Below are positions 44,789-53,970 of a stretch of 64,000 nucleotides of DNA, piece by piece. Every line of letters begins with the position of its first letter. Position 1 is the first letter of the stretch. The notes under the pieces were generated by a model. The model was given only the letters and a program-made list of their open reading frames with translations, was not told the DNA's origin and made no database searches. The stretch comes from Pseudomonadota bacterium (GTDB lineage Bacteria; Pseudomonadota; Alphaproteobacteria; Sphingomonadales; Sphingomonadaceae): assembly GCA_023458055.1 (NCBI GenBank), contig JAEXAW010000022.1:1-64000 (forward strand), given 5' to 3'. A program made the position numbers and the translations under genes.

Positions 44789-45229
44789 CTAGGCCGCTTT
44801 TCCGTAAAGTTCCGATGCGCGCGTTTCGAACGCATCGATCATCCGGCGTAGTGCCGTACCGAACATCTGGCCTGCCAAGCGGTCAAAAAGGCTGTTACGG
44901 AATGCAAAATCGACCATGAAGTCGACGCGGCACCCTCCGTCCGGATCATCACTAAATCCCCAGTGATTGTGGAGATATTTGAGCGGCCCTTCGATATAAT
45001 CAATCTCGATACGCGACGGGCGCTGCTTGATCACCCGTGAGGTGAATTTCTCCCTCAGTCCCGAAAAACCGACGATCATATCGGCAATCATCTCGGTTTC
45101 GCTATTGGAGCGCACCCGGATCGCAACGACCCAAGGGAGGAAATCCTCATAGCTTTTCACATCGGCCACCAGATCGAACATCTGGGCGGCCGTATAGGGA
45201 AGATGCCGGACCTCTTGATGACGGGGCAT
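44789..45229 (-). CDS. RatA/COQ10-type START-domain protein
   Basis: This 146-residue polyketide-cyclase/START-like protein of the RatA-COQ10 family begins MPRHQEVRHLPYTAAQMFDLVADVK and contains FLPWVVAIRV and FMVDFAFRN. Family members bind a hydrophobic ligand; mitochondrial COQ10 carries ubiquinone, while E. coli RatA was reported to block ribosome assembly. In alphaproteobacteria, next to lipA, the ubiquinone-binding role is the more likely one. It lies 14 bases after lipA. Confidence 0.88.
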   Translation of the reverse strand: MPRHQEVRHLPYTAAQMFDLVADVKSYEDFLPWVVAIRVRSNSETEMIADMIVGFSGLREKFTSRVIKQRPSRIEIDYIEGPLKYLHNHWGFSDDPDGGCRVDFMVDFAFRNSLFDRLAGQMFGTALRRMIDAFETRASELYGKAA

Positions 45230-45243
45230 GGAAGCTGGAAAAA

Positions 45244-46182
45244 CTAGCCGGCTTTGGCCGCGAGTTGGGCCTCGCGTGCCGCCTTCATCTTCGCAAAATC
45301 ATCGCCCGCATGATAGCTGGAGCGCGTCAAAGGCGATGAAGCAACCAGCAGGAAGCCCTTGGCCCGCGCGATTTGCGCATAGGCATCAAAGGCCTGCGGC
45401 GTCACAAAATCAATCACCTTGGCATGGCGAGGTGTCGGCTGCAGATATTGCCCCATGGTGAGGAAGTCGATATCGGCGGAGCGCATATCGTCCATCACCT
45501 GATGCACCTCGAGCCGCTCTTCACCCAGACCCAGCATAATACCGGATTTGGTGAAGATGGTGGGATCGAGCTTCTTTACCATCTCAAGCAGACGTAGCGA
45601 CGCATAATAGCGCGCACCGGGCCGAATGGTGGGATAAAGCCGCGGCACGGTTTCCAGGTTGTGATTGTAAACATCGGGCCGCGCAGCCACGATAGCCTCC
45701 ACCGCCGCTTCATGCTTGTTGCGAAAATCGGGTGTTAGAATTTCAATCGTCGTACCGGGCGCGGTTTTACGCACAGCTTCAATCACCTTGACGAATTGGC
45801 TGGCACCGCCGTCAGGGAGGTCATCGCGGTCAACCGAGGTGATGACGATATGTTCAAGTCCCATCGTCGCGGCAACTTCCGCCACATGCTGTGGTTCCAG
45901 TGGATCGACCGCGCGCGGCATCCCGGTCTTGACGTTGCAGAAAGCGCAAGCGCGGGTGCAGGTATCGCCGAGGATCATCACCGTCGCATGTTTTTTGGTC
46001 CAGCATTCACCAATATTGGGGCAAGCCGCTTCCTCGCACACGGTCGCGAGATTTTTATCGCGCATCAGCTTGCGGGTTTCGGCGAAGCCAACACTGGTCG
46101 GCGCTTTCACGCGGATCCAGTCGGGTTTGCGCTGACGGGGCGGACGGTTGATCGGACTCATCTCGTTCATGGCCGAGCGCAT
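45244..46182 (-). CDS. lipA: Lipoyl synthase
   Basis: This radical SAM enzyme inserts sulfur into octanoyl chains on lipoyl domains. It has 312 residues, with the auxiliary cluster motif CEEAACPNIGEC and the radical SAM motif CTRACAFC, plus a C-terminal serine-containing RSSY segment that ligates the auxiliary cluster. Candidate starts are 46182 (GGGG just upstream) and ATGs a few codons later; the sequence cannot decide. It is followed by the ratA-like gene in the same direction. Confidence 0.95.
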   Translation of the reverse strand: MRSAMNEMSPINRPPRQRKPDWIRVKAPTSVGFAETRKLMRDKNLATVCEEAACPNIGECWTKKHATVMILGDTCTRACAFCNVKTGMPRAVDPLEPQHVAEVAATMGLEHIVITSVDRDDLPDGGASQFVKVIEAVRKTAPGTTIEILTPDFRNKHEAAVEAIVAARPDVYNHNLETVPRLYPTIRPGARYYASLRLLEMVKKLDPTIFTKSGIMLGLGEERLEVHQVMDDMRSADIDFLTMGQYLQPTPRHAKVIDFVTPQAFDAYAQIARAKGFLLVASSPLTRSSYHAGDDFAKMKAAREAQLAAKAG

Positions 46183-46250
46183 AGCCCCAAATGCGCGGCG
46201 ATGCCACCCCGCAGTTGCGTTGAACGCTTCATGCTTCTACGCCAAGCTTC

Positions 46251-46892
46251 ATGGTGAGATTCGAAGATATGATCGCAGGCTATCGCCGTTTCCGCAGCGG
46301 CGCATGGCAGGAACAGCATGATCGCTGGAAAGAGCTGGCCCAAGGCCAACATCCGCGCGTGATGGTGATCGGCTGTTCCGACAGCCGCTCCGAACCGACC
46401 GAGATATTCGATACCTCGCCGGGCGAAATATTTGTTGTGCGCAATGTCAGCGCGCTGGTTCCGCCGTTCGAGACCACGCCCGGTAATCATGGGGTTTCGG
46501 CTGCCCTTGAATTTGCTGTACAGGTGCTCAAGGTCGAAGAAATTGTGGTGCTGGGTCATGGCATGTGCGGCGGCTGCAAGGCGGCGCTCACCCAGAGTTT
46601 CAAGGATGCGCGTCCGGGTGAAGGCGGATTCATCGCCAACTGGATCAAGATGCTCGACGAGGCGCGCGACGGGGTTGCTGCCCGCCATGCCGATCTCGAC
46701 AGCAGCGAAGCGGCGCGCGACATGGAATATGAAGCGGTCAAGGTCAGCCTTGCCAACCTGCGGACCTTCCCGTGCATCCAAGCCAAAGAAGCCAGCGGCG
46801 ATCTCAAACTGCATGGCGCGTTGTTCGCGATCAGCGATGGTATCCTCCACCGCCTTGATGAACCGAGCGGGCAATTTTACGCGGTGGACTAA
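46251..46892 (+). CDS. Beta-class carbonic anhydrase
   Basis: This 213-residue enzyme interconverts CO2 and bicarbonate in the cytoplasm. Zinc and active-site residues lie in GCSDSRSEP (Cys42, Asp44, Arg46) and GHGMCGGCKAAL. It diverges from lipA and is followed by putP after 90 bases, which contain a GGGGAGAG ribosome-binding site for putP but no terminator I can see. Confidence 0.94.
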   Translation: MVRFEDMIAGYRRFRSGAWQEQHDRWKELAQGQHPRVMVIGCSDSRSEPTEIFDTSPGEIFVVRNVSALVPPFETTPGNHGVSAALEFAVQVLKVEEIVVLGHGMCGGCKAALTQSFKDARPGEGGFIANWIKMLDEARDGVAARHADLDSSEAARDMEYEAVKVSLANLRTFPCIQAKEASGDLKLHGALFAISDGILHRLDEPSGQFYAVD

Positions 46893-46982
46893 GCCCAGAA
46901 AATCGAGCCACCGAAAAACAGGTGACATCTGTAACCATGTTGCTATCCCTGCGGCCACAGAAAAGACGGGGAGAGACGCATA

Positions 46983-48428
46983 ATGGCCAATGGCACCATC
47001 CTGACGCTCGGGCTTTATTTCGCTCTTATGCTGGCAATCGGCGTTTATGCGTGGCGTAAATCGACGGCGGACGCTGATGATTATATGCTCGGCGGAAGGC
47101 AGGTCGGTCCGGCGGTGACTGCGCTCGCGGCGGGCGCGGCCGACATGTCGGGTTGGCTGATGATGGGGCTCCCCGGCGCGCTTTATGCGACAGGTCTTGC
47201 GGAAAGCTGGATCGCCATCGGGCTGTTCATCGGCGCACTCCTCAACTGGATCATCGTTGCACCAAGGTTGCGCGAACAGACTGTCAGCGTTGGCGATGCC
47301 ATCACCATTCCCGAATTTTTGGGCAAGAAATTCCGCGATCACAGTAACATCCTGCGGCTTGTATCGAGCGCGGTCATCATCATCTTCTTTACCCTTTATT
47401 CCTCGTCCGGCCTCGTTGCAGGTGGCAAACTGTTCCAGAGCGCGTTCGGCGCGGATTATGCGACCGGCCTATGGATCACCGCCGGGGTGGTTGTGGCCTA
47501 TGTCGTGATGGGCGGCTTTCTTGCTGTCAGTCTCACCGACTTTGTCCAAGGGACTATCATGGTCATTGCGCTGGTCGGCGTGCCGCTCGTCGCTTGGGGT
47601 TCGCTCGACAATGGGCAGAGCCTTGGCGCAACGCTCAACGCGATTGATCCCAACCTTCTTTCGTTCACGCAAGGAACGACCGTCCTGGGCATAATTTCTG
47701 CCGCTGCGTGGGGCCTTGGCTATTTCGGGCAGCCGCATATCATTGTCCGCTTCATGGGCATCAAGTCCGTCGCCGACATCCCGACCGCCCGCAATATCGG
47801 CATGGTCTGGATGGCGTTCTGCCTGCTCGGCGCGCTCGCCATCGGTCTGGTGGGCCGCGCCTGGGCGACCAGCAACGGCATGACGATAGCGGACCCGGAA
47901 ACCATCTTTGTCGAAATGGCGAAAAGCCTCCTCTCCCCTGCCCTTTACGGCTTTGTGCTGGCAGCGATTCTAGCTGCGGTGATGAGCACCATCTCGGCGC
48001 AATTGCTGGTGACGTCCTCCAGTCTCACCGAAGATGTCTATCGCCTGTTCCGCAACAAAAATGCCAGCGACAAACAGATCGTGCTGATGGGCCGCCTGTT
48101 CGTGCTGCTCGTCGCCATCGTCGCGATGATCCTCGCGTGGAACCCGGACAATAGCGTGCTCGGCCTTGTCGCCAATGCCTGGGCGGGCTTTGGCGCAGCG
48201 TTCGGCCCGGTTATCATCCTGGCCCTCACTTGGCCGCGCATGACCCGCAATGGCGCGCTTGCGGGAATGATCGTCGGCGCTGCAACAGTGTTGATCTGGA
48301 CCCGATTGGGCTGGAGCAGCACGCTCTATGAAATTGTCCCAGGCTTCCTCGCTGCGTGGATTACGATAGTTATGGTGAGCTTGATGTGGCAGACGAAAGC
48401 CATGGGCAACAGTCAAAGCCCACATTAA
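46983..48428 (+). CDS. putP: Sodium/proline symporter
   Basis: This 481-residue sodium:solute symporter of the SSS family has about 13 membrane helices. MLGGRQVGPAVTALAAGAAD, SGWLMMGLPGALYATG, and the SLTDFVQG segment are typical of PutP. It imports proline with sodium. A clear GGGGAGAG precedes the ATG. No proline-catabolism genes are nearby in the window, so the exact substrate rests on similarity. Confidence 0.9.
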   Translation: MANGTILTLGLYFALMLAIGVYAWRKSTADADDYMLGGRQVGPAVTALAAGAADMSGWLMMGLPGALYATGLAESWIAIGLFIGALLNWIIVAPRLREQTVSVGDAITIPEFLGKKFRDHSNILRLVSSAVIIIFFTLYSSSGLVAGGKLFQSAFGADYATGLWITAGVVVAYVVMGGFLAVSLTDFVQGTIMVIALVGVPLVAWGSLDNGQSLGATLNAIDPNLLSFTQGTTVLGIISAAAWGLGYFGQPHIIVRFMGIKSVADIPTARNIGMVWMAFCLLGALAIGLVGRAWATSNGMTIADPETIFVEMAKSLLSPALYGFVLAAILAAVMSTISAQLLVTSSSLTEDVYRLFRNKNASDKQIVLMGRLFVLLVAIVAMILAWNPDNSVLGLVANAWAGFGAAFGPVIILALTWPRMTRNGALAGMIVGAATVLIWTRLGWSSTLYEIVPGFLAAWITIVMVSLMWQTKAMGNSQSPH

Positions 48429-48494
48429 AGCGCCTTATCTGGGCTTCAAATTATGAAACGACCCGCGCGGTGATGGTAATCTGATCCCGCAGCC

Positions 48495-49394
48495 TTACCT
48501 GCCAAAGGCCTTCCCACGTGCCACCAATCGCTCGGCCTGTACAAGATGCGGTCGATCTACCATCCGGCCTTCCATTTGCGCAGCCCCTGCCCCGTGGGCA
48601 ACGTCTTCGAACGCTGTGATAATCGCACGGGCTTCGTCAATCTGACGTTCGGTGGGGAGATAGGCTGCGTTGATGACTTCAACCTGTGCCGGATGAATGG
48701 CGAGTCTGCCAGTGAACCCCTCGCAGTAGCTCCACTCGCTTGATGCCTTGAGCGCTGCCAAGTCTCGGAAATCTGCTTGTAGCGTATCAATCGCCTGCAC
48801 CCCTGCAGCATGAGCCGCGATCAACGTCAAACTCCGCACCATACGGAAAGCCTCATAAAAACGACCGTCCGGCAAGCGGTTCCCGATGGTGCCTAGCGCC
48901 GTACCAAGGTCTTCTGCACCCCAAGTCAAACCTTGCAGACGCGGGACGTTAGCATCGGCAAAGTCATTCAGCTTCAACACCGCCCGGGCAGTCTCGGTCG
49001 CGACAGGAACTATGCGGGTGGACCCTGCCTCGAGACTCGCCTTTTTCTCGGCCTTGTCGAGCAGCTCTGAGAGTTGGACGAGATCCGCCACACCCTCGCT
49101 TTTGGGAAGCATAATACCGTCAGGAGCGGCGCCCATAACTGCAGTAATATCATCCGCTGTACGACCGGTGTCGAATGCGTTTATGCGCACCCAAAGCTGG
49201 TAGCGACGGCTCCCCTTCGGCCGCTCGCCAAGGAAGCTGGCAGTGAGTTCACGCGCCGCGTCCTTGTTCGCCAGCGCGACCGCATCTTCAAGGTCGATAA
49301 TGACCGCGTCGGCACCACTATTGTCGGCCCTACCCAACTTTTTTTCGCTATCGCCGGGGATGAACAGCCAGCTACGCGGATCGGGCGCTGTCAT
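48495..49394 (-). CDS. HpcH/HpaI (CitE-like) CoA-ester lyase
   Basis: This 299-residue TIM-barrel aldolase/lyase begins MTAPDPRSWLFIPGDSEKKL and has IIDLEDAVALANKD and GLTWGAEDLGTALG, matching the CitE-like CoA-ester lyases (malyl-, methylmalyl- or citramalyl-CoA lyases). The ATG at 49394 overlaps the MaoC stop (ATGA), preferred over an in-frame start at 49433. Pairing with a MaoC-type hydratase suggests joint action on a hydroxyacyl-CoA such as a mesaconyl- or methylmalyl-CoA intermediate. The exact substrate is unknown. Confidence 0.85.
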   Translation of the reverse strand: MTAPDPRSWLFIPGDSEKKLGRADNSGADAVIIDLEDAVALANKDAARELTASFLGERPKGSRRYQLWVRINAFDTGRTADDITAVMGAAPDGIMLPKSEGVADLVQLSELLDKAEKKASLEAGSTRIVPVATETARAVLKLNDFADANVPRLQGLTWGAEDLGTALGTIGNRLPDGRFYEAFRMVRSLTLIAAHAAGVQAIDTLQADFRDLAALKASSEWSYCEGFTGRLAIHPAQVEVINAAYLPTERQIDEARAIITAFEDVAHGAGAAQMEGRMVDRPHLVQAERLVARGKAFGR

Positions 49395-49849
49395 ACGGTA
49401 CGCTTCTTGCGCTGAAGCCCCGACCGTTTGCAACTCGCGACCAGTTCGTCATGCTGGTTGTAGGCGCGGTGAAGGAAGGTGACGATACCCTGATCGGGGC
49501 GTGATTTGCTCTCGCGTAGTTCCAACACCTCGGTTTCTACCCGCACCGTGTCTCCGTGGAACAACGGCTTGGGAAAGCGCACCTCGTCCCAACCAAGGTT
49601 GGCTACCGCCGTCCCCAACGTGGTATCACCCACCGAAATACCGACCATGAGCCCTAGCGTGAAGCAGCTGTTGACCAGCCTTCGACCAAACTCGGTCTCG
49701 GTCCGGCAATATTCTTCATCAAGATGGAGTTGCGCCGGATTATGTGTGAGAGCGGAAAAGAATACATTGTCCGCTTCGGTGACCGTACGCCTGAGTGCGT
49801 GCTGGAACGTCTGTCCAATTTCCAGTTCATCAAACCAAAGTCCGGCCAT
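49391..49849 (-). CDS. MaoC-family dehydratase
   Basis: This 152-residue hot-dog-fold enoyl-CoA hydratase/dehydratase begins MAGLWFDELEIGQTFQHALR. The hydratase-2 motif region is FFSALTHNPAQLHLDEEYC, where Asp and His of the usual Asp-x5-His pair are replaced by Asn68-type spacing, so catalytic detail is unsure. It overlaps the CoA-ester lyase gene by four bases. It lies just before a tRNA gene transcribed in the same direction. Confidence 0.85.
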   Translation of the reverse strand: MAGLWFDELEIGQTFQHALRRTVTEADNVFFSALTHNPAQLHLDEEYCRTETEFGRRLVNSCFTLGLMVGISVGDTTLGTAVANLGWDEVRFPKPLFHGDTVRVETEVLELRESKSRPDQGIVTFLHRAYNQHDELVASCKRSGLQRKKRTV

Positions 49850-49872
49850 GCGCGTCCTCTCTGATGGTAGTT

Positions 49873-49949
49873 TGGTGGGCCCGGCAGGACTCGAACCCGC
49901 GACCTAGCCGTTATGAGCGGCCAGCTCTAACCAACTGAGCTACAGGCCC
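49873..49949 (-). tRNA. tRNA with CAU anticodon, probably tRNA-Ile2
   Basis: The minus strand folds into a 77-base tRNA: acceptor GGGCCTG with CGGGCCC, D-arm GCTCAGTTGGTTAGAGC, anticodon loop CTCATAA, T-arm GCGGG-TTCGAGT-CCTGC, encoded CCA. The CAU anticodon fits elongator Met or the lysidine-modified Ile2. The GGGCCTGTAGCTCAG start is the form usual for Ile2 in alphaproteobacteria, so Ile2 is preferred. Confidence 0.9.
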
Positions 49950-50147
49950 CACCTGATTGCTGCCGATAGCGAACAGGTGCAAGCGGGGCAAGCGGTCTTA
50001 TATTGCAACCGAGGGTCCGCGCGGACAACCGGGTTCTATTTTGACTAGACGTGTAACGGTTCTGTGCCGGTCATGACACCTTGGCCCCGAAACGCCAGCG
50101 AGTTTGTTGATGACGCCCGAACACCCCAACCGGTTGTTGCGCTCATG

Positions 50148-51893
50148 CTACCTTATTGCAGGAAGTTGGAGCGTCAGCGTCTCTGCGCTAATATCCAAGC
50201 GACCGCCAAGCGCGCGGGCAAGGTTAAAAACCAGACGGAGTGAGAAACCCAAGCTCAGCATTGTCCCTTCAGGAGCGTCCCCTCCCGGCGAATAGCGGGG
50301 ATCAAGCAAGGTTTGTACCGGCTGGCCGCGCAACAATCGTGGCCGGGTTACGAAAAAGCAAACCTTTGCTGCACCAGGAGTTATATGCCCTTCAATTGTC
50401 TCGCCCGGAGTCCCGACTTCGATCATTGTCCGCAGAAAGCGGTGAATAAGCCGTCCGCTCTGGGTCGGATCGACATCAAGCATCGGGAGATTATCCGGTA
50501 GCTCGATCCTGAGCCACACCTGGCGTTCATCGGACACGCGATCAAGCTCGCTCGCCAATGTTTCGATTACGCCCTCCATCGCGACATTACCTTTTTCGAC
50601 GACGAAGCTATTGCTGTCCATCTGCGCGGCGAGTTCAAGATCACCGAAAATGGTCATTAGTCGACTGCTGTCGCTGATTATCTCGTCGGCCATCGTGCGA
50701 TAGCATTGCGGCACAGTCCCATAAATCTGCCCGTCAATCATTTGGGCAAAACCGTAAATTGAATTCAGTGGCGTGCGCAATTCATGGACCAATTGACGCA
50801 TGGAATCGCCGAAGCTCGCAGACCCCAGTACCTTGCCCAAAGGTATGGAATTTGTGGCCTCACCCGGTCGTTGCCGATGAGCAGTTCCTTTATAACCGAT
50901 TAGCTTTCCGGAAGAAACGTCGCACAACGGCACGGCGCTGAACCGCCAATCTCCGCCCAGTCCGACATCTGCTTCCAGCCGGAGGGTGGCATTGTTAATC
51001 TCGGAGCGCTGACCAAAGGCGTCTGCCGAATAATTATCGACTCCGGCTTCTCCATCCAATGCAGGTTCGGCTATGGTAATGCCGATGATCGCTCCACGAC
51101 GCCTGGCACTTGTCCAACCAATTATGCCATCAGCGTTCGTTTCAAAGTTGAACATTATGTCCGGGCCGTCGTTAAGCGCTCGTACCCCATCGTTAGCCGA
51201 CCTCCCCTCTTCGGCAGCTCTGACCGGTAACTGCGCCAGGCCGGGATGCGCACCCGCAGGCAACGATATTGCAGCCTCTCCAGTTCGACCGTCGCGACAG
51301 GGAGGATTCGCCTTAATGCGGTGTAACACGTCGCTAATTTGCATAGTTTTGCTGACGGCAGCCGCCGGGACAATGGATGGAACAGGAGTCGATGCGACAT
51401 CGGCCCCGGCTTGGCTTGGGGGTTCGGGCACCTTATTCAGGGTTTCGTCTATATCGGTACCAAATCGGGCGTCGAAGGTCCGAAAAGCTTGCAGCGCGCG
51501 CTCCACTTCAACGCCGAGATCGCATCGCTTGCGCAGTATGCCTCGCGCCAGAGGAGTAGTCAGCGGGATAAGCGTCAACCACTCATCCTCTGACACCTGT
51601 GCTTTTGACAACATTGCCTGCGCGACCGGGGCAACATCCCCCGCATAAAAGGTGACCAGTGGGACGAAGCTGCAGCCTGAGGCAATTGCGCGCGATGCGG
51701 CCACACGGTGTGTAACCGCCACCCGATGCTTTATTTCGGAAAGCCGGATCAGTGCCGCCGATATGTATCGAGGCGAAATTTCATGACCTTTTTGCACCAG
51801 AAGGTCGCTCAGCTGGGACCATAATGTGGCCAATTGGCTCTCGCCCACCGGTTCGGCGCGCAACACCGTTTCGATCATATCATCGTAGCGCAC
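50148..51893 (-). CDS. Sensor histidine kinase with degenerate ATPase domain
   Basis: This soluble 581-residue protein has a long N-terminal helical region, a PAS-like middle, a HisKA segment LVHELRTPLNSIYGFAQM (His370) and a C-terminal ATPase-like domain. The ATP-binding boxes are poor: the N-box reads LIHRFLRTMIEVGTP without the usual Asn, no DxGxG is visible, and the G2 region is SLGFSLRLVFNLARALGG. It may be a weak kinase or a signalling pseudokinase. The GTG start at 51893 has GGGAGAAG upstream; longer and shorter starts (51938, ATG at 51878) are possible. No partner regulator is adjacent. It diverges from the Lrp gene. Confidence 0.75.
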   Translation of the reverse strand: MRYDDMIETVLRAEPVGESQLATLWSQLSDLLVQKGHEISPRYISAALIRLSEIKHRVAVTHRVAASRAIASGCSFVPLVTFYAGDVAPVAQAMLSKAQVSEDEWLTLIPLTTPLARGILRKRCDLGVEVERALQAFRTFDARFGTDIDETLNKVPEPPSQAGADVASTPVPSIVPAAAVSKTMQISDVLHRIKANPPCRDGRTGEAAISLPAGAHPGLAQLPVRAAEEGRSANDGVRALNDGPDIMFNFETNADGIIGWTSARRRGAIIGITIAEPALDGEAGVDNYSADAFGQRSEINNATLRLEADVGLGGDWRFSAVPLCDVSSGKLIGYKGTAHRQRPGEATNSIPLGKVLGSASFGDSMRQLVHELRTPLNSIYGFAQMIDGQIYGTVPQCYRTMADEIISDSSRLMTIFGDLELAAQMDSNSFVVEKGNVAMEGVIETLASELDRVSDERQVWLRIELPDNLPMLDVDPTQSGRLIHRFLRTMIEVGTPGETIEGHITPGAAKVCFFVTRPRLLRGQPVQTLLDPRYSPGGDAPEGTMLSLGFSLRLVFNLARALGGRLDISAETLTLQLPAIR

Positions 51894-52086
51894 GAAGCCG
51901 CTTCTCCCAAAATGTCGCCCCCTCAACAAGCGGCACAATCCTATCGTTAACGAATATCTCTAAAATTATCGTGAACAGTATATTCGCGTAAAGACGTGAA
52001 AATTCAGCGCCGCACTATAGGACAATTGCAAATGGCTGAAATTTTATTATGAGTTAGGGTAAGAATCAGAACGGAAATTACCGGCC

Positions 52087-52557
52087 ATGGCTTTATCAAA
52101 ATTCGATGAAATCGACATGCAAATCCTGCGGGAATTGCAGGACAATGGGCGAATGACCAACGTCGAGCTAGCCGACCGGGTCGGATTGACCGCCCCGCCC
52201 TGTCTGCGCCGCGTGCGCAGTTTGGAAGAATCGGGCATCATCCGCGCCTATCACGCTGATCTTGATCCCAACGCGCTCGGCTACAGCATCACCGTATTTG
52301 CCATGGTCAGCCTGAAAAGTCAGGCAGAGGCCGATCTGCGTGCGTTCGAAGATCATATCGCGACGCTCCCGGAGGTACGCGAATGTTATATGCTGAACGG
52401 TGAGATTGACTTTATCCTGAAGGTCGTGGCCCGCGATCTCCAGAGCTTCCAGCAATTTTTAACCTCGAAATTGACATCGGCACCCAATGTCAACAGCGTC
52501 AAAACCTCTTTGACGATCCGCACGTCGAAACAACTGCCCGGTATTCCTTTGGTCTAG
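52087..52557 (+). CDS. Lrp/AsnC-family transcriptional regulator
   Basis: This 156-residue regulator has an N-terminal HTH (ILRELQDNGRMTNVELADRV then PPCLRRVRSLEESGII) and a C-terminal ligand-binding RAM/AsnC domain (VRECYMLNGEIDFILKVVA). Members sense amino acids and act as octamers on metabolic genes. The AT-rich 193 bases upstream are shared with the divergent kinase. A perfect hairpin terminator follows. The target genes are not evident here. Confidence 0.92.
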   Translation: MALSKFDEIDMQILRELQDNGRMTNVELADRVGLTAPPCLRRVRSLEESGIIRAYHADLDPNALGYSITVFAMVSLKSQAEADLRAFEDHIATLPEVRECYMLNGEIDFILKVVARDLQSFQQFLTSKLTSAPNVNSVKTSLTIRTSKQLPGIPLV

Positions 52558-52572
52558 CCAATAGGCGTAAAA

Positions 52573-52598
52573 AAAGGGAGGCCGGAGAGCCTCCCTTT
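52573..52598. terminator. Bidirectional terminator
   Basis: AAAGGGAGGC (52573-52582) and GCCTCCCTTT (52589-52598) form a perfect 10-bp stem with loop CGGAGA. A-rich sequence on the left and T-rich on the right let it stop both the Lrp gene and the convergent repeat-protein gene. Confidence 0.85.
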
Positions 52599-52620
52599 CC
52601 ATTTATAGGTGCGCGCGGGT

Positions 52621-53970
52621 TTAGCCCTTTACGCCCTTGTCGAGATAGACCGTCCACAGACGAGCGGTTGTAGCATAAGCCGGACCGGACACCTTGGCGA
52701 AGGCAGCCTTGGCCCCGGCCGTGTCACCCTGACGGGCGAGCGCAATGCCGAGACGGGTATTCACCAGATCAGCATCCACCCCGCCTTTCGTCAGCGCAAG
52801 CTGATACATGGCGGCTGCCTTGGCGTTTTCACCATGGCTGAGCCATGCATCGCCCGTGCCTTTTGCAACGCGACCGGTAGCCGCCGACTTTGCGGCTCCC
52901 TCGCTTGCGGCAATGCTGGCGACAGTATCCGTGGCGAGCTTGCCCTTCTGGGTTGTTTCGCGGGCCGTCATTTCACTCGCCGCAGCGCCGGCGATCTTTA
53001 CCTTTGATCGACCGGTCGTAATCGCGTTGATCGATTCTGCCGGAAGCCCAAGTTCAGCTGCAAGGAAGGAGTAGCTGTTATAGTCATAATCATCCTTCAT
53101 CAGATTGGCAGCCGAACGCAGGCGATAAACGTCGATGCGCACATCATTGTTGGGCGCGGTACGGAACGCCCCTTCCAGCGCGTCCGACCAGTGCCCGCCG
53201 GTCGGGTAATATTCCACCCGATCAACGAGGAAGGGCATCAGTTCCGCATTGCGCTTGGCTTTTGACAGCGCGACTGCGGGCGCTTCAAGAAATGACAAGG
53301 GAACCGCCTGCCCGGCTGCCCTGCGTGCCGCAATCATGGTTTTGGCAAGCTGGATACCTTTATCGGTCTGGCCAGCACGGAAATGGGTGTCGAGATACAG
53401 AACATCCAGATCTTCGCTGGACGATCCAGCCGCACGCGCCTTTTCAAACGCTGCTAAGGCACCCGCATAATCCTTTGCGTTATAAGCAAATTTACCCAGC
53501 GTAAGCAGCAGACCGGATTGCGTCTTGGCATCCGCCTTGCCGCTTGAGATGATCCGTTCAATCCCGGCCTTGGCATAGGCATTGTCTTCGGTCACGATGC
53601 CGACGCGGCGCTGCATATCGCCGAGGAAATAATTTTCGTCGGCATTTTTAGCGAGCGGAATAAGTGCATCAACAGCAGGTTTAGCCGCGAGCATCACGGT
53701 TTTTGCTTCCGCAAGCTTGGCCGCCGCCCCTGCGGAATTACCCGCCTGTTCGAGCTTGGCCATTTCAGCGATCGGCGCGTCAGCCTTGGCCATAGCCGTT
53801 TGAGCCGCAACCGCACCGGCGCGGAACTCCTTGCTCAATTCCAAAGCGGGCGCTTTTGCTGCCTTTTCGTCTTTCTTCTTTTGCGCGAGCGCGGGGGTTG
53901 CACTCATCGCCGTCGTACCGGCAAGCGCCAGGGCGGCGGTCGAAAGAATGAAACGGGGTAATGAACGCAT
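52621..53970 (-). CDS. Exported helical-repeat (TPR-like) protein
   Basis: This 449-residue protein has a clear signal peptide ending near ALAQ (residue 30) and alanine-rich helical repeats, for example YAKAGIERIISSG, AGALAAFEKARAAG and DTAGAKAAFAKV, consistent with tetratricopeptide-type units. Such periplasmic repeat proteins usually act as scaffolds. The function is not recognised. GGAGG lies about 10 bases before the ATG on its strand. It is separated from the Lrp gene by the shared terminator. Confidence 0.75.
   Translation of the reverse strand: MRSLPRFILSTAALALAGTTAMSATPALAQKKKDEKAAKAPALELSKEFRAGAVAAQTAMAKADAPIAEMAKLEQAGNSAGAAAKLAEAKTVMLAAKPAVDALIPLAKNADENYFLGDMQRRVGIVTEDNAYAKAGIERIISSGKADAKTQSGLLLTLGKFAYNAKDYAGALAAFEKARAAGSSSEDLDVLYLDTHFRAGQTDKGIQLAKTMIAARRAAGQAVPLSFLEAPAVALSKAKRNAELMPFLVDRVEYYPTGGHWSDALEGAFRTAPNNDVRIDVYRLRSAANLMKDDYDYNSYSFLAAELGLPAESINAITTGRSKVKIAGAAASEMTARETTQKGKLATDTVASIAASEGAAKSAATGRVAKGTGDAWLSHGENAKAAAMYQLALTKGGVDADLVNTRLGIALARQGDTAGAKAAFAKVSGPAYATTARLWTVYLDKGVKG

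Noticed and set aside
44789..45229. Reading the RatA-like gene as the toxin of a RatAB toxin-antitoxin pair
   Set aside because: No ratB partner is adjacent, and the lipA context in alphaproteobacteria fits the COQ10-type ubiquinone-binding role better.
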